From assembly GCF_036962705.1 (NCBI RefSeq), contig NZ_JBALOQ010000046.1, positions 1-64,000 of the forward strand: a stretch of 64,000 nucleotides of DNA, given 5' to 3'. Position 1 is the stretch's first letter. Each line of letters starts with the position of its first letter. Origin of the DNA: Ferdinandcohnia sp036962705 (GTDB lineage: Bacteria > Bacillota > Bacilli > Bacillales > Bacillaceae_L). The notes beneath the pieces are model-generated. The model saw nothing but the letters and a program-made list of their open reading frames with translations, ran no database searches and was not told the origin of the DNA. Positions 7,683-16,222 of the stretch are shown here, piece after piece. The position numbers and the translations under genes are program-made.

Positions 7683-8453
7683 CTAAAGTTTTGTTGCCTT
7701 TAGCACAACCGCTTCCCCTTGGAAGGATTTAAGTTTATTATTCTCGATTTGAATTCGAAACTTTTGTTTGATTTTTTCGGAAGCGTTTAGCATGTATTCG
7801 GTTAGTTCGTCCTTCTCGTGATCTGTCAAATGCATGCGGTCACACCAACTCTCAAATTCAAATGTTTTATCAAATCGATAGAGTTCTTGGATTTCAAAGT
7901 CCTCATTTTCTAACATTTGAAACCACTCGGACTTTTTCCAAGCACGAAAATGACTATAGTCTCTCTTTTTTTCAACTGTATTATAAAACTCATCAAATTC
8001 ATCGTTCTCAGGAACCACATTATCATCTAACAAGAACTGTCCGCCTGTTTTTAAAACACGTGATACTTCACTTACAAATCTGTTAATATTAGGAAAATGG
8101 TGAGGTGCAATCCGGCAAGACACGATATCGAATGCTTTATCTGAGAATGGTAGTTTTTCAGCATCCCCTTCAACAAATTCAACGTTGGAATGACCATTAC
8201 CTTTAATAAACTTTTCCGCAGCAGCTAACATTTCCGGTGTTAAATCGAAAGCTGTAACCTTTTTTACAAGGGGAGCGAGGGCATTCGCAGTATGACCACC
8301 ACCAGTAGCAATGTCAAGTGCCAGTTCCGTTCCTTTAGCGTCAGCCAATGCAACTAATGTTTGTAAATCTCCACCTTTCCGATGACCTTCGCTAGTTACG
8401 TAGTTGTGAGCACTACGACCAAATTGCTTTTTAACATCATTTTTAATGTCCAT
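7683..8453 (-). CDS. class I SAM-dependent methyltransferase
   Basis: The 256-residue protein has the Rossmann-type methyltransferase core: motif I LDIATGGGHTANAL around residues 46-59, an acidic residue ending strand 2 (VTAFDLTPEM), motif II-like GDAEKLPFSDKAFDIV, and motif III RVLKTGGQFLLDD. The layout resembles UbiE/Methyltransf_11 proteins acting on small molecules. The C-terminal third (FESWCDRMHLTDHEKDEL) is family-specific. I cannot name the substrate. GGGGGTTAAAGG precedes the ATG directly. It is probably transcribed alone. Confidence 0.85.
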   Translation of the reverse strand: MDIKNDVKKQFGRSAHNYVTSEGHRKGGDLQTLVALADAKGTELALDIATGGGHTANALAPLVKKVTAFDLTPEMLAAAEKFIKGNGHSNVEFVEGDAEKLPFSDKAFDIVSCRIAPHHFPNINRFVSEVSRVLKTGGQFLLDDNVVPENDEFDEFYNTVEKKRDYSHFRAWKKSEWFQMLENEDFEIQELYRFDKTFEFESWCDRMHLTDHEKDELTEYMLNASEKIKQKFRIQIENNKLKSFQGEAVVLKATKL

Positions 8454-8807
8454 CCTTTAACCCCCATTATGATTGATTACTTTTATCATATAGTAATATT
8501 TGATATTAGAAAATTATAAAAATTTTATAAATTTACATAAGCAAAAGTTATGACTCCTGAAATAAGAATATTTTCCGATTTCTCTAATAAATTTAACTAT
8601 ATTCAGCAGAAGTCCCTTACTTTTATAAGTGTTAATGAATGTAAAAAGAGTATACATTGAGTGGTGGATTAAAGCCTTGACTGAATATAGTTAAAGCCAC
8701 CGGCGGAGACATGCGATTTTTAACTGAAATTTTTCGAGCAAGCCCGAAAAAATTTGGGCGCAAGTACGCCAAGGCGCATTTGATTGAATACTTCTGAGGG
8801 GGTCAGC
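8454..8807. other. intergenic region with inverted repeat and structured element
   Basis: No gene is visible. TTTAACTATATTCAG (8592-8606) and CTGAATATAGTTAAA (8681-8695) are a perfect 15-bp inverted repeat around 74 bp, directly followed by the 90-bp structured repeat. The pair could be a MITE-like insertion or a long stem in the leader of the ParA-like gene. Confidence 0.6.
8696..8785 (+). repeat. 90-bp structured repeat, copy B
   Basis: Second copy of the element at 4164-4254, with the same block order and one single-base length difference. The central hairpin is TTTTCG and CGAAAA around an eight-base loop. It ends 24 bp before the GTG start of the ParA-like gene, mirroring the position of copy A before thiM. 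Confidence 0.7.
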
Positions 8808-8809
8808 AT

Positions 8810-9727
8810 GTGGCTGAAGGAAAAAAGATTTTTGTTGGGAATTACAAAGGAGGAGTGGGCAAGACTACGAGTATTTATCAGATTGCTCTTCATCTAGCAG
8901 AGGCAAAAAAGAGGGTGCTCTTAATTGATTTAGATCCACAATGTTCGCTGAGTGAAATTTGTCTGACAAGAATTGATAGAAACCTTGAACAGCTTGAATT
9001 CAATGAAAGTCTAAATTTTGTCTATGATTTGTGGGAGCAATGTAAAGAATACCCATATTTAAAATATTCGATTGATACGACAAGTTTGATCAAACAAACT
9101 CCAGAACAAATCCACTTCATTCCATCTAATCTTTTTTATACAAATGGTGGCCTTGATCATATCGCTTCAAGATTAAGAGATGATTTTGAAGACCTTATTG
9201 TGCTCCAGCAATTTTTCCAGAGTACGGGGCTTGAATGTAAATATGACTATATATTATTTGATTGTCCACCAAGTAATAATGTGATAACCCAAGGGGCATT
9301 CCTTCTCTCGGATTACTATTTGATCCCGTCGATTATTCAAACAATGAGTACTCGCGGGGTAGTCCATTACACTAAATCGGTTGAACAGATTTATAACACT
9401 TATTGTATTGAACATAAAAAAGCACAGCTTGCTAAATTTTTATTTGGACCAAAACCAAAATTAATCGGGATATTTGAGACGCTGAAAAAAGCCAATGTCA
9501 ACAATGTTCGAGCGATAATGGATTTAAAAGTGGAATTAAAAGAAGCTGATATTGATTCGGTACTCTCAGATTTGGAAGAAGGGAATTACTTTTTCAAAAC
9601 GGTGATCAAACACATTGAGGGGATTGCACGCGATACAGCAGATGGTAAAAAACGTTCGGAATACGCAGAATTAACGGATGAAATTTTATTTTGTGTAGAA
9701 CCAAATATTTTTAATAGTCTCTTATAA
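8810..9727 (+). CDS. ParA/MinD-type AAA ATPase (orphan)
   Basis: The 305-residue protein has the deviant Walker A motif KGGVGKTTSI at residues 13-22, the A' segment LLIDLDPQCSL near 38-48, and the Walker B-like YILFDCPPSNN around 145-155, as in ParA/Soj partition ATPases. These dimerise on ATP and bind DNA or move cargo. The start is GTG with GAGGGGG upstream; an overlapping ATG two bases earlier is out of frame. It is followed by a 163-residue gene after 16 bp and not by a recognisable ParB, so its cargo is unknown. The C-terminal 120 residues diverge from chromosomal Soj. Confidence 0.85.
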   Translation: MAEGKKIFVGNYKGGVGKTTSIYQIALHLAEAKKRVLLIDLDPQCSLSEICLTRIDRNLEQLEFNESLNFVYDLWEQCKEYPYLKYSIDTTSLIKQTPEQIHFIPSNLFYTNGGLDHIASRLRDDFEDLIVLQQFFQSTGLECKYDYILFDCPPSNNVITQGAFLLSDYYLIPSIIQTMSTRGVVHYTKSVEQIYNTYCIEHKKAQLAKFLFGPKPKLIGIFETLKKANVNNVRAIMDLKVELKEADIDSVLSDLEEGNYFFKTVIKHIEGIARDTADGKKRSEYAELTDEILFCVEPNIFNSLL

Positions 9728-9743
9728 GTGGAGGATGAAATAG

Positions 9744-10235
9744 ATGAGTACATTAACCTATAAAAAGGTCGCAGTTCATTTAGAAAAATTGAAAACAATC
9801 TATGAAACCCTTCAACTACCGAGAAAGGATTTAATAGAAATTGATAAAGCAATTGATATTTTTCATCTTCACGGTGATGTCTCAATTGAGGAAATAGGGA
9901 TAAAAACTATGTCAGAAAAACCCTCCAATAATAAATCAAAACCAAAGTTTTCCGATATTGTTGATTCTTTATTTCAAGAAAATTACAGCGGTTTGGTCGG
10001 AACGAAATTAAATTTTGCTGAGTTTAGATCTGGAGAGATGATCATCGCTTATATTGATGATACCTCTAAAACAAAAGTTATGAAGGATGCTTCCGCAATA
10101 GATTTAAAGCTCCTGTATTGCCTACTTACCGAAGATAAACTTGAATTAAAAGGAACAAAAGATGAAGTTTACGAAGCCATTAAGCGGGATATTCGTGCTA
10201 AAAAGCGAGGAAAGGCATTTTTAGATTTTACATAA
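9744..10235 (+). CDS. small partner of the ParA-like ATPase, unknown function
   Basis: I do not recognise this 163-residue protein. Residues 1-45 are helical and charged (VAVHLEKLKTIYETL); residues 55-75 are a polar linker rich in Ser, Asn and Lys (SEKPSNNKSKPK); the rest looks like a mixed alpha/beta domain ending in a basic helix (AIKRDIRAKKRGK) that could contact DNA. It has no membrane segment. A GTGGAGGATG site precedes the ATG, 16 bp after the ATPase stop, and a terminator follows directly. The pairing suggests an adaptor or ParB-like role; that is inference. Confidence 0.7.
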   Translation: MSTLTYKKVAVHLEKLKTIYETLQLPRKDLIEIDKAIDIFHLHGDVSIEEIGIKTMSEKPSNNKSKPKFSDIVDSLFQENYSGLVGTKLNFAEFRSGEMIIAYIDDTSKTKVMKDASAIDLKLLYCLLTEDKLELKGTKDEVYEAIKRDIRAKKRGKAFLDFT

Positions 10236-10240
10236 AATAA

Positions 10241-10260
10241 CCCCACGTTTACGCGTGGGG
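10241..10260. terminator. bidirectional terminator
   Basis: CCCCACG and CGTGGGG form a 7-bp stem with a TTTACG loop. It follows the ParA partner gene, and the stop codon of the convergent kinase gene lies within the hairpin. The minus-strand side is followed by TTATTTTAT. Confidence 0.7.
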
Positions 10261-11511
10261 CTCATTTATGGAAAGGACGGAAGGAAATTGAAAGGTGAAT
10301 TCGGTTCCTTCTCCAATTGTACTTGTTACACGAATTGTGCCATTCATTGCTTTTACAATACTGTAGACGACCATCATGCCGAGACCGGTTCCTTTTGCTC
10401 CTTTTGTGGAGTAATAGGGCTCACCAAGCCGGTCAATCTGTTCCATCGTCATCCCCACACCTGTGTCTCTAATAACAATTGATACATCGGAACGGTCATA
10501 TCTGGTTTCGACAAATAATTGACCCCCACCCGGCATGGCCTCAATTGCATTTTTTATGACATTAATAAAGCATTGGTGAAACTTCTGTCGGTCTCCTTCC
10601 ATCGAGCCAATTAACGCAAAATTCGTAATCACTTCCACGGAGTGCTGATTCGCAGTTGGCCTTAAAATGGAAATGACCTGCTGCAATTCTCGCTTGATCT
10701 GAAGCGTTTCAACCGATTCTAATGACGGTTTTGAAAACGTCAAATAATCTTTAATAACCCTTTCAGCAGAACCTAATTCTTCTTTAATAATTAATAGGTA
10801 CTCCTTTTGTTTATGGCGCGGGAGGGTATTTGACATTAACAACTGTACAAATCCCATTGCTGCTGTTAAAGGATTTCTAATTTCATGAGAAATCGCTGCT
10901 CCCAACTGTTCGACCGCATGAAGTTTTTCTGATTTTACAATTGTTTGTCGCATTTGGATATTATTGCGGACAAATTCGGTTAAGTAAGCTAATATACCTA
11001 AGCCAATCGGTGGAATAGTTAGGTAAGCAAACCAAGCATCAAAAGGATTGTCCGGTGGGTTTGAAATTTGTAGTGCAGCAGCTGTAAGAACGGATAAAAT
11101 AAATGTGAAAAGTACCGATACACATATCCGTTTATTAGAACTTAACTTCCAAAAACACGGATAAACTTTCCATAAAATAACGGAAAGAGGAAGGTATAAT
11201 AAGATTGTTGCAAAAAATCCCAGGTTTATCCCATAAAATCCTCTTATAACAATTACGGTCAAACATAAAATGGGACCAAGTCCTAGATAAAGACCTCCAA
11301 TTAAAACTGGAATAAGACGAAGGTCAAAGTAGTAGGTTGGGGTTGGTTGATAGGAAAATATAAAGCAAACCAAAATAAGCATAACTAATCCTATGTACGC
11401 TTCACCTTTTGAAAGGGTAAGGTTTCTTTTTCGTTCAAACCATATTAAACCGATAAATAAAAGAATGATTAATAACGAAAGGTTAAACAAAATGTGCTTT
11501 GTAATTTCCAT
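10249..11511 (-). CDS. KinB-like sensor histidine kinase
   Basis: The 420-residue protein has an N-terminal membrane domain of about six helices (residues 5-185) of the 5TM-5TMR_LYT type, then a kinase core. The phospho-acceptor His lies in AISHEIRNPLTAAMGFVQLL near residue 210; the N box is INVIKNAIEAMPGG, G1 is DTGVGMT and G2 is KGTGLGMMVV. The layout and H-box wording closely resemble KinB, an input kinase of the sporulation phosphorelay. No response regulator is adjacent, which also fits a phosphorelay kinase. AAGGTGA precedes the ATG. Three Spo0A-type boxes lie within 90 bp upstream. Assignment to sporulation rather than another pathway is inference. Confidence 0.85.
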   Translation of the reverse strand: MEITKHILFNLSLLIILLFIGLIWFERKRNLTLSKGEAYIGLVMLILVCFIFSYQPTPTYYFDLRLIPVLIGGLYLGLGPILCLTVIVIRGFYGINLGFFATILLYLPLSVILWKVYPCFWKLSSNKRICVSVLFTFILSVLTAAALQISNPPDNPFDAWFAYLTIPPIGLGILAYLTEFVRNNIQMRQTIVKSEKLHAVEQLGAAISHEIRNPLTAAMGFVQLLMSNTLPRHKQKEYLLIIKEELGSAERVIKDYLTFSKPSLESVETLQIKRELQQVISILRPTANQHSVEVITNFALIGSMEGDRQKFHQCFINVIKNAIEAMPGGGQLFVETRYDRSDVSIVIRDTGVGMTMEQIDRLGEPYYSTKGAKGTGLGMMVVYSIVKAMNGTIRVTSTIGEGTEFTFQFPSVLSINEPHA

Positions 11512-11519
11512 AATTCACC

Positions 11520-11598
11520 TTCGACAATGTAGTAGTAAGTTTTATAATTTATCAAATAGTTCGACAATATATGTTTCTATTATAATATAAATTCGACA
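11520..11598 (-). promoter_or_regulatory. three Spo0A-type boxes upstream of the kinase gene
   Basis: TTGTCGAA (complement TTCGACAA) occurs at 11520-11527, 11560-11567 and 11592-11599, all in the same orientation toward the kinase start at 11511. Each contains the full TGTCGAA core of the 0A box. TATAAT-like sequence lies between boxes two and three. Chance would give about one such 7-mer per 8 kb. Confidence 0.65.
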
Positions 11599-11832
11599 AC
11601 TTTGCTTATAATAAGTGAAAATTTTGGTAAGAAACTGAAAAATTAAAAAACTAAAGTGATTCTTATTTCCTATTTTTTGATTTCGAGCTTTTACCACCAA
11701 ATGTACTATAAAAGATAAAAACGCATTTTAAAAGATAAAGTACATTTAGAGCAAGGGAATGCCAATTTTTAAAATAGAAGATATAATTGAGGGAAATAGA
11801 TTAGTTTTTGTACGTGAAAGGAAGTAGGTAAA

Positions 11833-12495
11833 GTGGAAGGGAAATCAGCCTTAATAGCAGGGGCGACTGGGTTAATTGGGAATGAACTGCTTCATTTAAT
11901 GTTAGAGGCACCTGAATATAAAAAGGTGTACGCCTTAGTTCGAAGACCACTTGGGTTGAATCATTCGAAGTTAACAGAGGTAGTCGTCGATTTTGATGGT
12001 CTTGATAAATATGAACATTATTTTGTTGTTGATGATGTGTTCGTATGTCTAGGTACTACCATCAAAAAGGCGAAGACACAGGAAGTGATGTATAAAATAG
12101 ATGTGGATTATCCAGTTGAGATAGGTCGAATTGCGAGGGAAAGTGGTGCGAAGCATTATTTAGTGGTTAGTTCCATGAACGCGGATATAAATTCTAAAAT
12201 CTTTTACTCAAGGATGAAAGGGGAACTCGAGGAAAAAGTTCAGAAACTCGGCTTCGAAAAACTTTCCATCTTCCGGCCATCCCTCCTTCTTGGGGACAGA
12301 AATGAATTTCGCCTAGGGGAAGAAATGGCTGCTATATTATTTAAAGTCTTAAAATATATATTCGTGGGGCCTTTTCGAAAATATAGAGCAAATGAAGGAA
12401 AAATAGTTGCAAAAGCAATGTACAAAGTGGCTCAGGAAAAAGTACAGGGGAAAGTAGTTTATGTCTCTGAGGAAATAGAAGAAATTGCAAGATAA
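11833..12495 (+). CDS. NAD(P)H-binding oxidoreductase-like protein (atypical SDR)
   Basis: The 220-residue protein starts with the nucleotide-binding loop LIAGATGLIGNELL (residues 7-20), followed by YALVRRPL and the VFVCLGTTIKKA segment, and has YSRMKGELEE in place of the classical SDR YxxxK active site. This is the pattern of atypical SDRs related to HTATIP2 and similar NAD(P)-binding proteins. The start is GTG with GAAAGGAAG upstream. It appears monocistronic and ends in a strong hairpin. Substrate unknown; it may be a structural or regulatory NADP-binding protein. Confidence 0.8.
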   Translation: MEGKSALIAGATGLIGNELLHLMLEAPEYKKVYALVRRPLGLNHSKLTEVVVDFDGLDKYEHYFVVDDVFVCLGTTIKKAKTQEVMYKIDVDYPVEIGRIARESGAKHYLVVSSMNADINSKIFYSRMKGELEEKVQKLGFEKLSIFRPSLLLGDRNEFRLGEEMAAILFKVLKYIFVGPFRKYRANEGKIVAKAMYKVAQEKVQGKVVYVSEEIEEIAR

Positions 12496-12502
12496 TGATA
12501 AA

Positions 12503-12530
12503 AAACTGCTCAGGTTTCGCTGAGCAGTTT
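12503..12530. terminator. bidirectional terminator
   Basis: AAACTGCTCA and TGAGCAGTTT form a perfect 10-bp stem with an 8-base loop, with A-rich and T-rich flanks, between two convergent genes. Confidence 0.8.
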
Positions 12531-12535
12531 GCCAT

Positions 12536-13459
12536 TTACACTAACTGAAGTTCTTTTACATAACGGTTGTGAGGGTGATCTTTGCATTCTTGGCTGCAGG
12601 ATCTGTAATGTTCGTGTTCACAGTCCTCGCAAAGTAGAAGATGCTTGTTGCACTCAGGGTTTCCACATTTCACATAACGTTCTTCTGGTTTTCCACAGTG
12701 ATAACATTTTCCAACCACCGTTTCTTCACCAGTTCGATTGACCGGTACCGAAATTCGTTCATCAAATACATAGCATTTTCCATCCCATAGAGCACCTTTC
12801 GCCTCTGGGTCATATCCGTATGTGATAATCCCACCTTCAAGCTGCGAAACATCTTTAAATCCTTCATTCACAAGGAATCCTGAGAATTTTTCACAACGAA
12901 TGCCGCCTGTACAATAGGTTAATATTTTCTTATCCTTGTGCTGACTTAAGTTTTCCTCCACCCATTTTGGCAGCTCACGAAAGGTCTCGATGTCTGGTCG
13001 AATCGCCCCTTTAAAATGGCCAAGATCGTATTCATACGTATTACGCGCATCGAGGATGATGACATCCTCTTGTTGCATCGTTTCTAGGAATTCCTTTGGA
13101 GAGAGATGTTTACCAGTGATTTCATTTGGGTTTAAATCCTTTTCAAGACTTAAATTAACAATCTCTGGTTTTACCTTAATTTTTAACTTTTTAAAAGCAT
13201 GTCCTTCACTTTTTTCAATCTTAAATACCATATCCGAAAAACGAGTGTCGCTTCGCATATACTCGATGTATTTTTCTGTCTGCTCCACAGTACCTGAAAC
13301 CGTACCATTAATTCCTTCAGTTGCAACAAGGATTCTACCGTTTAATCCAAGCCCAGAACATAATTCAAAATGGGCATCTCTAAAGGAAAGCGGGTCATTG
13401 ATTTCGATGTATTTGTAATAAAGTAAAACTTGATAATCCAATTTTTTCACCTGTTTCAT
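12536..13459 (-). CDS. trhO: tRNA uridine-34 hydroxylase (rhodanese family)
   Basis: TrhO/YbfQ-type proteins make 5-hydroxyuridine at the tRNA wobble position in an oxygen-dependent way. This 307-residue protein has the N-terminal acylphosphatase-like domain (VLLYYKYIEI, EGINGTVSG), the rhodanese domain with LDARNTYEYDLGHF, and the catalytic loop ILTYCTGGIRCEKFSGF near residue 180. A C-terminal Cys-rich zinc-binding tail has four CxxC-like pairs (CYHCG, CGNPEC, CEDCE). The ATG at 13459 has only a weak ribosome binding site; a TTG at 13441 follows CAGGTG and could be the real start. Confidence 0.93.
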   Translation of the reverse strand: MKQVKKLDYQVLLYYKYIEINDPLSFRDAHFELCSGLGLNGRILVATEGINGTVSGTVEQTEKYIEYMRSDTRFSDMVFKIEKSEGHAFKKLKIKVKPEIVNLSLEKDLNPNEITGKHLSPKEFLETMQQEDVIILDARNTYEYDLGHFKGAIRPDIETFRELPKWVEENLSQHKDKKILTYCTGGIRCEKFSGFLVNEGFKDVSQLEGGIITYGYDPEAKGALWDGKCYVFDERISVPVNRTGEETVVGKCYHCGKPEERYVKCGNPECNKHLLLCEDCEHEHYRSCSQECKDHPHNRYVKELQLV

Positions 13460-13540
13460 TAATGCTTTTTCATTAAGTATGATAACAAAAATTATGGTTA
13501 ATGTTAAAGTGCTTTTTATTTCCTGAGATGAATCAGTGTA

Positions 13541-14782
13541 TCAATCATGATTTTCAACGTTCAAAGCCTGGATTGCATGATAGGTTTCCTTACTCAATTC
13601 TTTAAAAGGAGAGTCAGGGAGATGATCAAATAAATCTACCGCTTTTTTTGCTGACGAAAGAGCTTCGTCTATTTTTCCGAGTTCAACTAAACATTGAGCC
13701 ATATACGTTTCCTTTAAATAAAATTGTGACAAGTCAAAGGGATGGTGATGGTAGGAAGGAATTACCACTTTTTTAAAATAGCGAATTGCTTCCTCATAAC
13801 GCTTTAGTCCTTTTAATGCCTTTCCTTTTTCAAGAGAAAACCATTCAATTAATTGATGTTGAGTAAACTCTGACTCATTTAAAAACTGATCAATGATCGT
13901 AAGGGCTGCGTGATAATCGTGCTTTATAACATTTAGAGATTCAATGTAAAAGAGTTTTGCTGTGATTTTTGATAATTTATCATCTGAAAACTCCGCATAC
14001 TGCTCTAATTTGTTGAGGTAATAATCATATTGTTCCCATTCCTCTGCCATCATCGAATATGCAGCAGCAAGCCGATACAAATCATCAATTCGATAAAATG
14101 TTTTATTTTTTTGCGAGAAGGAAATGGCATCTTCCATGACTTTCTTAGCTGCTTCGGTATCACCTACAGCAAAATATATAATGGCCTCATTATAATCAAG
14201 GTCTAATCTTGAAAGTGGATCAATATATACATGATTTTTTTCAATTTCTTCTCGTTCCTGCAAAATGGTTTCCAATGATTTTTCATAGTCATGGTCAATA
14301 AAATAGGCCAGGCAGCGAAACGAGGCGATGCTAACTCTTTTTGTTGTGACATTCATTTGATCGTACAGGTTCGCTGCTTGCTTTAATGGTTGTTTCCAGT
14401 CACCTTTTTTTTCGAAATAAAGACTGTACCCGTATAGCTCCAGGAATCTTGCAGTTTCATACCCCTGGTTTAATTGGGGAACCACTGGCTCGATGAGAGT
14501 AAACAGCTTATGAAATTTTTCAGGGTGTTCTTCATAATCAAGTGAAAATAACCTTTCTGCCTCATCCAATACTTTCCTTAATTCATCATAATTCACTTCA
14601 TTCAAAAGCTGCGACAACTCAATCTCTAGTCTTTCTGCAATATAAGTTAAACTCTCCATTGATGGATTTGCTTTGTTATTTTCAATTAGGCTCAGCATGC
14701 CCTTTGTTAGCTTTGTTCCTGCAAGCTCTTCTAGTGTTAATTTCTTTTGTTTGCGTAATTTACGGATGCGTTCACCAAGCAT
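13541..14782 (-). CDS. XRE-family regulator with TPR domain
   Basis: Residues 1-60 form an XRE helix-turn-helix (IRKLRKQKKLTLEELAGTKL, then MLSLIENNKANPSMESL). The remaining 350 residues are helical and fit tandem tetratricopeptide repeats, with FEKKGDW, YFIDHDYEKSL and LKGLKRYEEAI as repeat-like units. This architecture is that of RRNPP-type regulators, which often bind a peptide in the TPR groove, but no peptide gene is visible next to it. It is divergent from an MFS transporter, and two 17-bp palindromes lie in the shared 129-bp promoter region, so it probably represses both genes. Confidence 0.85.
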   Translation of the reverse strand: MLGERIRKLRKQKKLTLEELAGTKLTKGMLSLIENNKANPSMESLTYIAERLEIELSQLLNEVNYDELRKVLDEAERLFSLDYEEHPEKFHKLFTLIEPVVPQLNQGYETARFLELYGYSLYFEKKGDWKQPLKQAANLYDQMNVTTKRVSIASFRCLAYFIDHDYEKSLETILQEREEIEKNHVYIDPLSRLDLDYNEAIIYFAVGDTEAAKKVMEDAISFSQKNKTFYRIDDLYRLAAAYSMMAEEWEQYDYYLNKLEQYAEFSDDKLSKITAKLFYIESLNVIKHDYHAALTIIDQFLNESEFTQHQLIEWFSLEKGKALKGLKRYEEAIRYFKKVVIPSYHHHPFDLSQFYLKETYMAQCLVELGKIDEALSSAKKAVDLFDHLPDSPFKELSKETYHAIQALNVENHD

Positions 14783-14816
14783 GTGAAATAGGCACTCTCC
14801 CTATTTTTAGTATTTT

Positions 14817-14833
14817 GTTTAATTATATTAAAC
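14817..14833. promoter_or_regulatory. operator 1 for the XRE-TPR regulator
   Basis: GTTTAATTATATTAAAC is a perfect palindrome around a 3-bp centre. It ends seven bases before the -35 element of the MFS promoter and lies 34 bp upstream of the regulator's own start. Confidence 0.65.
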
Positions 14834-14839
14834 TTTTTG

Positions 14840-14868
14840 TTGAAAAGGAAGTATAATGATGATATGAT
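14840..14868 (+). promoter_or_regulatory. promoter of the MFS transporter gene
   Basis: TTGAAA (14840-14845) and TATGAT (14863-14868) are separated by 17 bp. The two palindromic operators flank this promoter on both sides. Confidence 0.55.
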
Positions 14869-14870
14869 TT

Positions 14871-14887
14871 GTTTAATTAAATTAAAC
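14871..14887. promoter_or_regulatory. operator 2 for the XRE-TPR regulator
   Basis: GTTTAATTAAATTAAAC differs from operator 1 only at the centre. It covers the expected transcription start of the MFS gene, a position suited to repression. Confidence 0.65.
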
Positions 14888-14911
14888 TTTCCCGATATTG
14901 GAGGAATTATC

Positions 14912-16213
14912 ATGAATGAACAACAAAAGCTTAAAAGAGCGACGTATCATTTATTTACATTCACAATCAGTAAAATCATTTCCTCATTTGGCGCACAAGT
15001 ATACGCATTTGCAATTAGCTTTTATATTCTTCAACTAACAGGCTCTGCAACGAGTTTCGCAACAAATCTGATTTGTAATTTATTGCCGAGGGCACTTGTC
15101 ACACCGCTGGCTGGTTATGCAGCAGACAAATATTCTCGGAAAAAGATCGTCATTATCTCACAGCTTGTGACAACGCTAGCAATCGTTGGGCTTCTTGTAG
15201 TGAGCATGACGTACGGTCTATCACTGATTGCGATTTACACGACAACGGTTGTATTATCCATTGCATCTTCATTTACAGGTGTAACCTTTACGTCATCAGT
15301 TACTGGCTTGGTTGATGAAGATCGAATCCAAAGAGCGATGTCACTCAATCAGATTTCAATGTCGTTTGCAGCAATCGGTAGCCCAGCAGTTGGAGGACTA
15401 TTATATGGGACTGTTTCAATGGAATTATTTTTAGGAATGTATATCGTAGCTTCTGTGATTGCAGTTATCTTGGAATCAACAATGAACTTCAATCTGTTCT
15501 CAAAACGCAAGGCCAAAGACGAACAAGAGCAGAAAGAAACAATGTGGCAAAGCATAAAAGCGGGAATTGGTTATCTAAAAACAAAACAGATTTTAATGAC
15601 GATGATCTGGATTTCATTAATCATTAACTTCTTATTTGGCGCATTTGAGGTTGGTTACTCCTTCATCTTAATTGAAAAATTAAAACTAGCTTCACAACAT
15701 TTCGGATTCACACAAGGGGCATTTGCGGTTGGAATGCTATTATTCTCGATTTATTTCTCGATTCGAAAAGAAGTGAAGTTTCCATTCCTTGTTTCAAAAC
15801 GTGGAATCATTGGTTTAGGTGTAATCATGGGAGCGATGTCTGTACCATTAATGATCTCATTATCCTATTGGTCGGTGTTTGCATACTATTTTGTAGCGAT
15901 GTTTACGTTCGGTTCGATGATTATCGTTGTCAATACACCAATTCAAGTTATGATGCAAAAAATGATTGATGATGACTTTAAAGGTCGAGTATTCTCTATT
16001 TTGGAATCTATGGCGGTTGCTTTAATGCCACTTGGGATGATTATTTTCGGATTGTTGTATGATATTCTTCCAGGTCAATACATTCTAATAGTATCAGCTA
16101 TCGCTTTAATTGCAGTAACTCTCGTTTTAGCAAGACCGAGTGTCATGAGAAAAGCACACCCAGAATTAAATGAAAAGAAATCTGTTGTAGAGAAAACAAG
16201 CACTGCTATATAA
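14912..16213 (+). CDS. MFS transporter (macrolide-efflux type)
   Basis: The 433-residue protein has about twelve membrane segments and the MFS loop motif GYAADKYSRKKIVI between helices 2 and 3. The overall layout (SSFGAQVYAFAISFYILQLT at the start) resembles MefA-like drug/H+ antiporters. I chose the ATG at 14912 because GGAGG lies seven bases upstream; an open frame extends to 14837 but would span the operator. It is divergent from the XRE-TPR regulator, so export of a compound sensed by that regulator is likely. The cargo is unknown. Confidence 0.85.
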   Translation: MNEQQKLKRATYHLFTFTISKIISSFGAQVYAFAISFYILQLTGSATSFATNLICNLLPRALVTPLAGYAADKYSRKKIVIISQLVTTLAIVGLLVVSMTYGLSLIAIYTTTVVLSIASSFTGVTFTSSVTGLVDEDRIQRAMSLNQISMSFAAIGSPAVGGLLYGTVSMELFLGMYIVASVIAVILESTMNFNLFSKRKAKDEQEQKETMWQSIKAGIGYLKTKQILMTMIWISLIINFLFGAFEVGYSFILIEKLKLASQHFGFTQGAFAVGMLLFSIYFSIRKEVKFPFLVSKRGIIGLGVIMGAMSVPLMISLSYWSVFAYYFVAMFTFGSMIIVVNTPIQVMMQKMIDDDFKGRVFSILESMAVALMPLGMIIFGLLYDILPGQYILIVSAIALIAVTLVLARPSVMRKAHPELNEKKSVVEKTSTAI

Positions 16214-16222
16214 AATCATTGG

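Noticed and set aside
8592..8695. Insertion sequence bounded by the 15-bp inverted repeat
   Set aside because: The interior is only 74 bp with no transposase and no visible target-site duplication. It is kept only as a possible hairpin or MITE.
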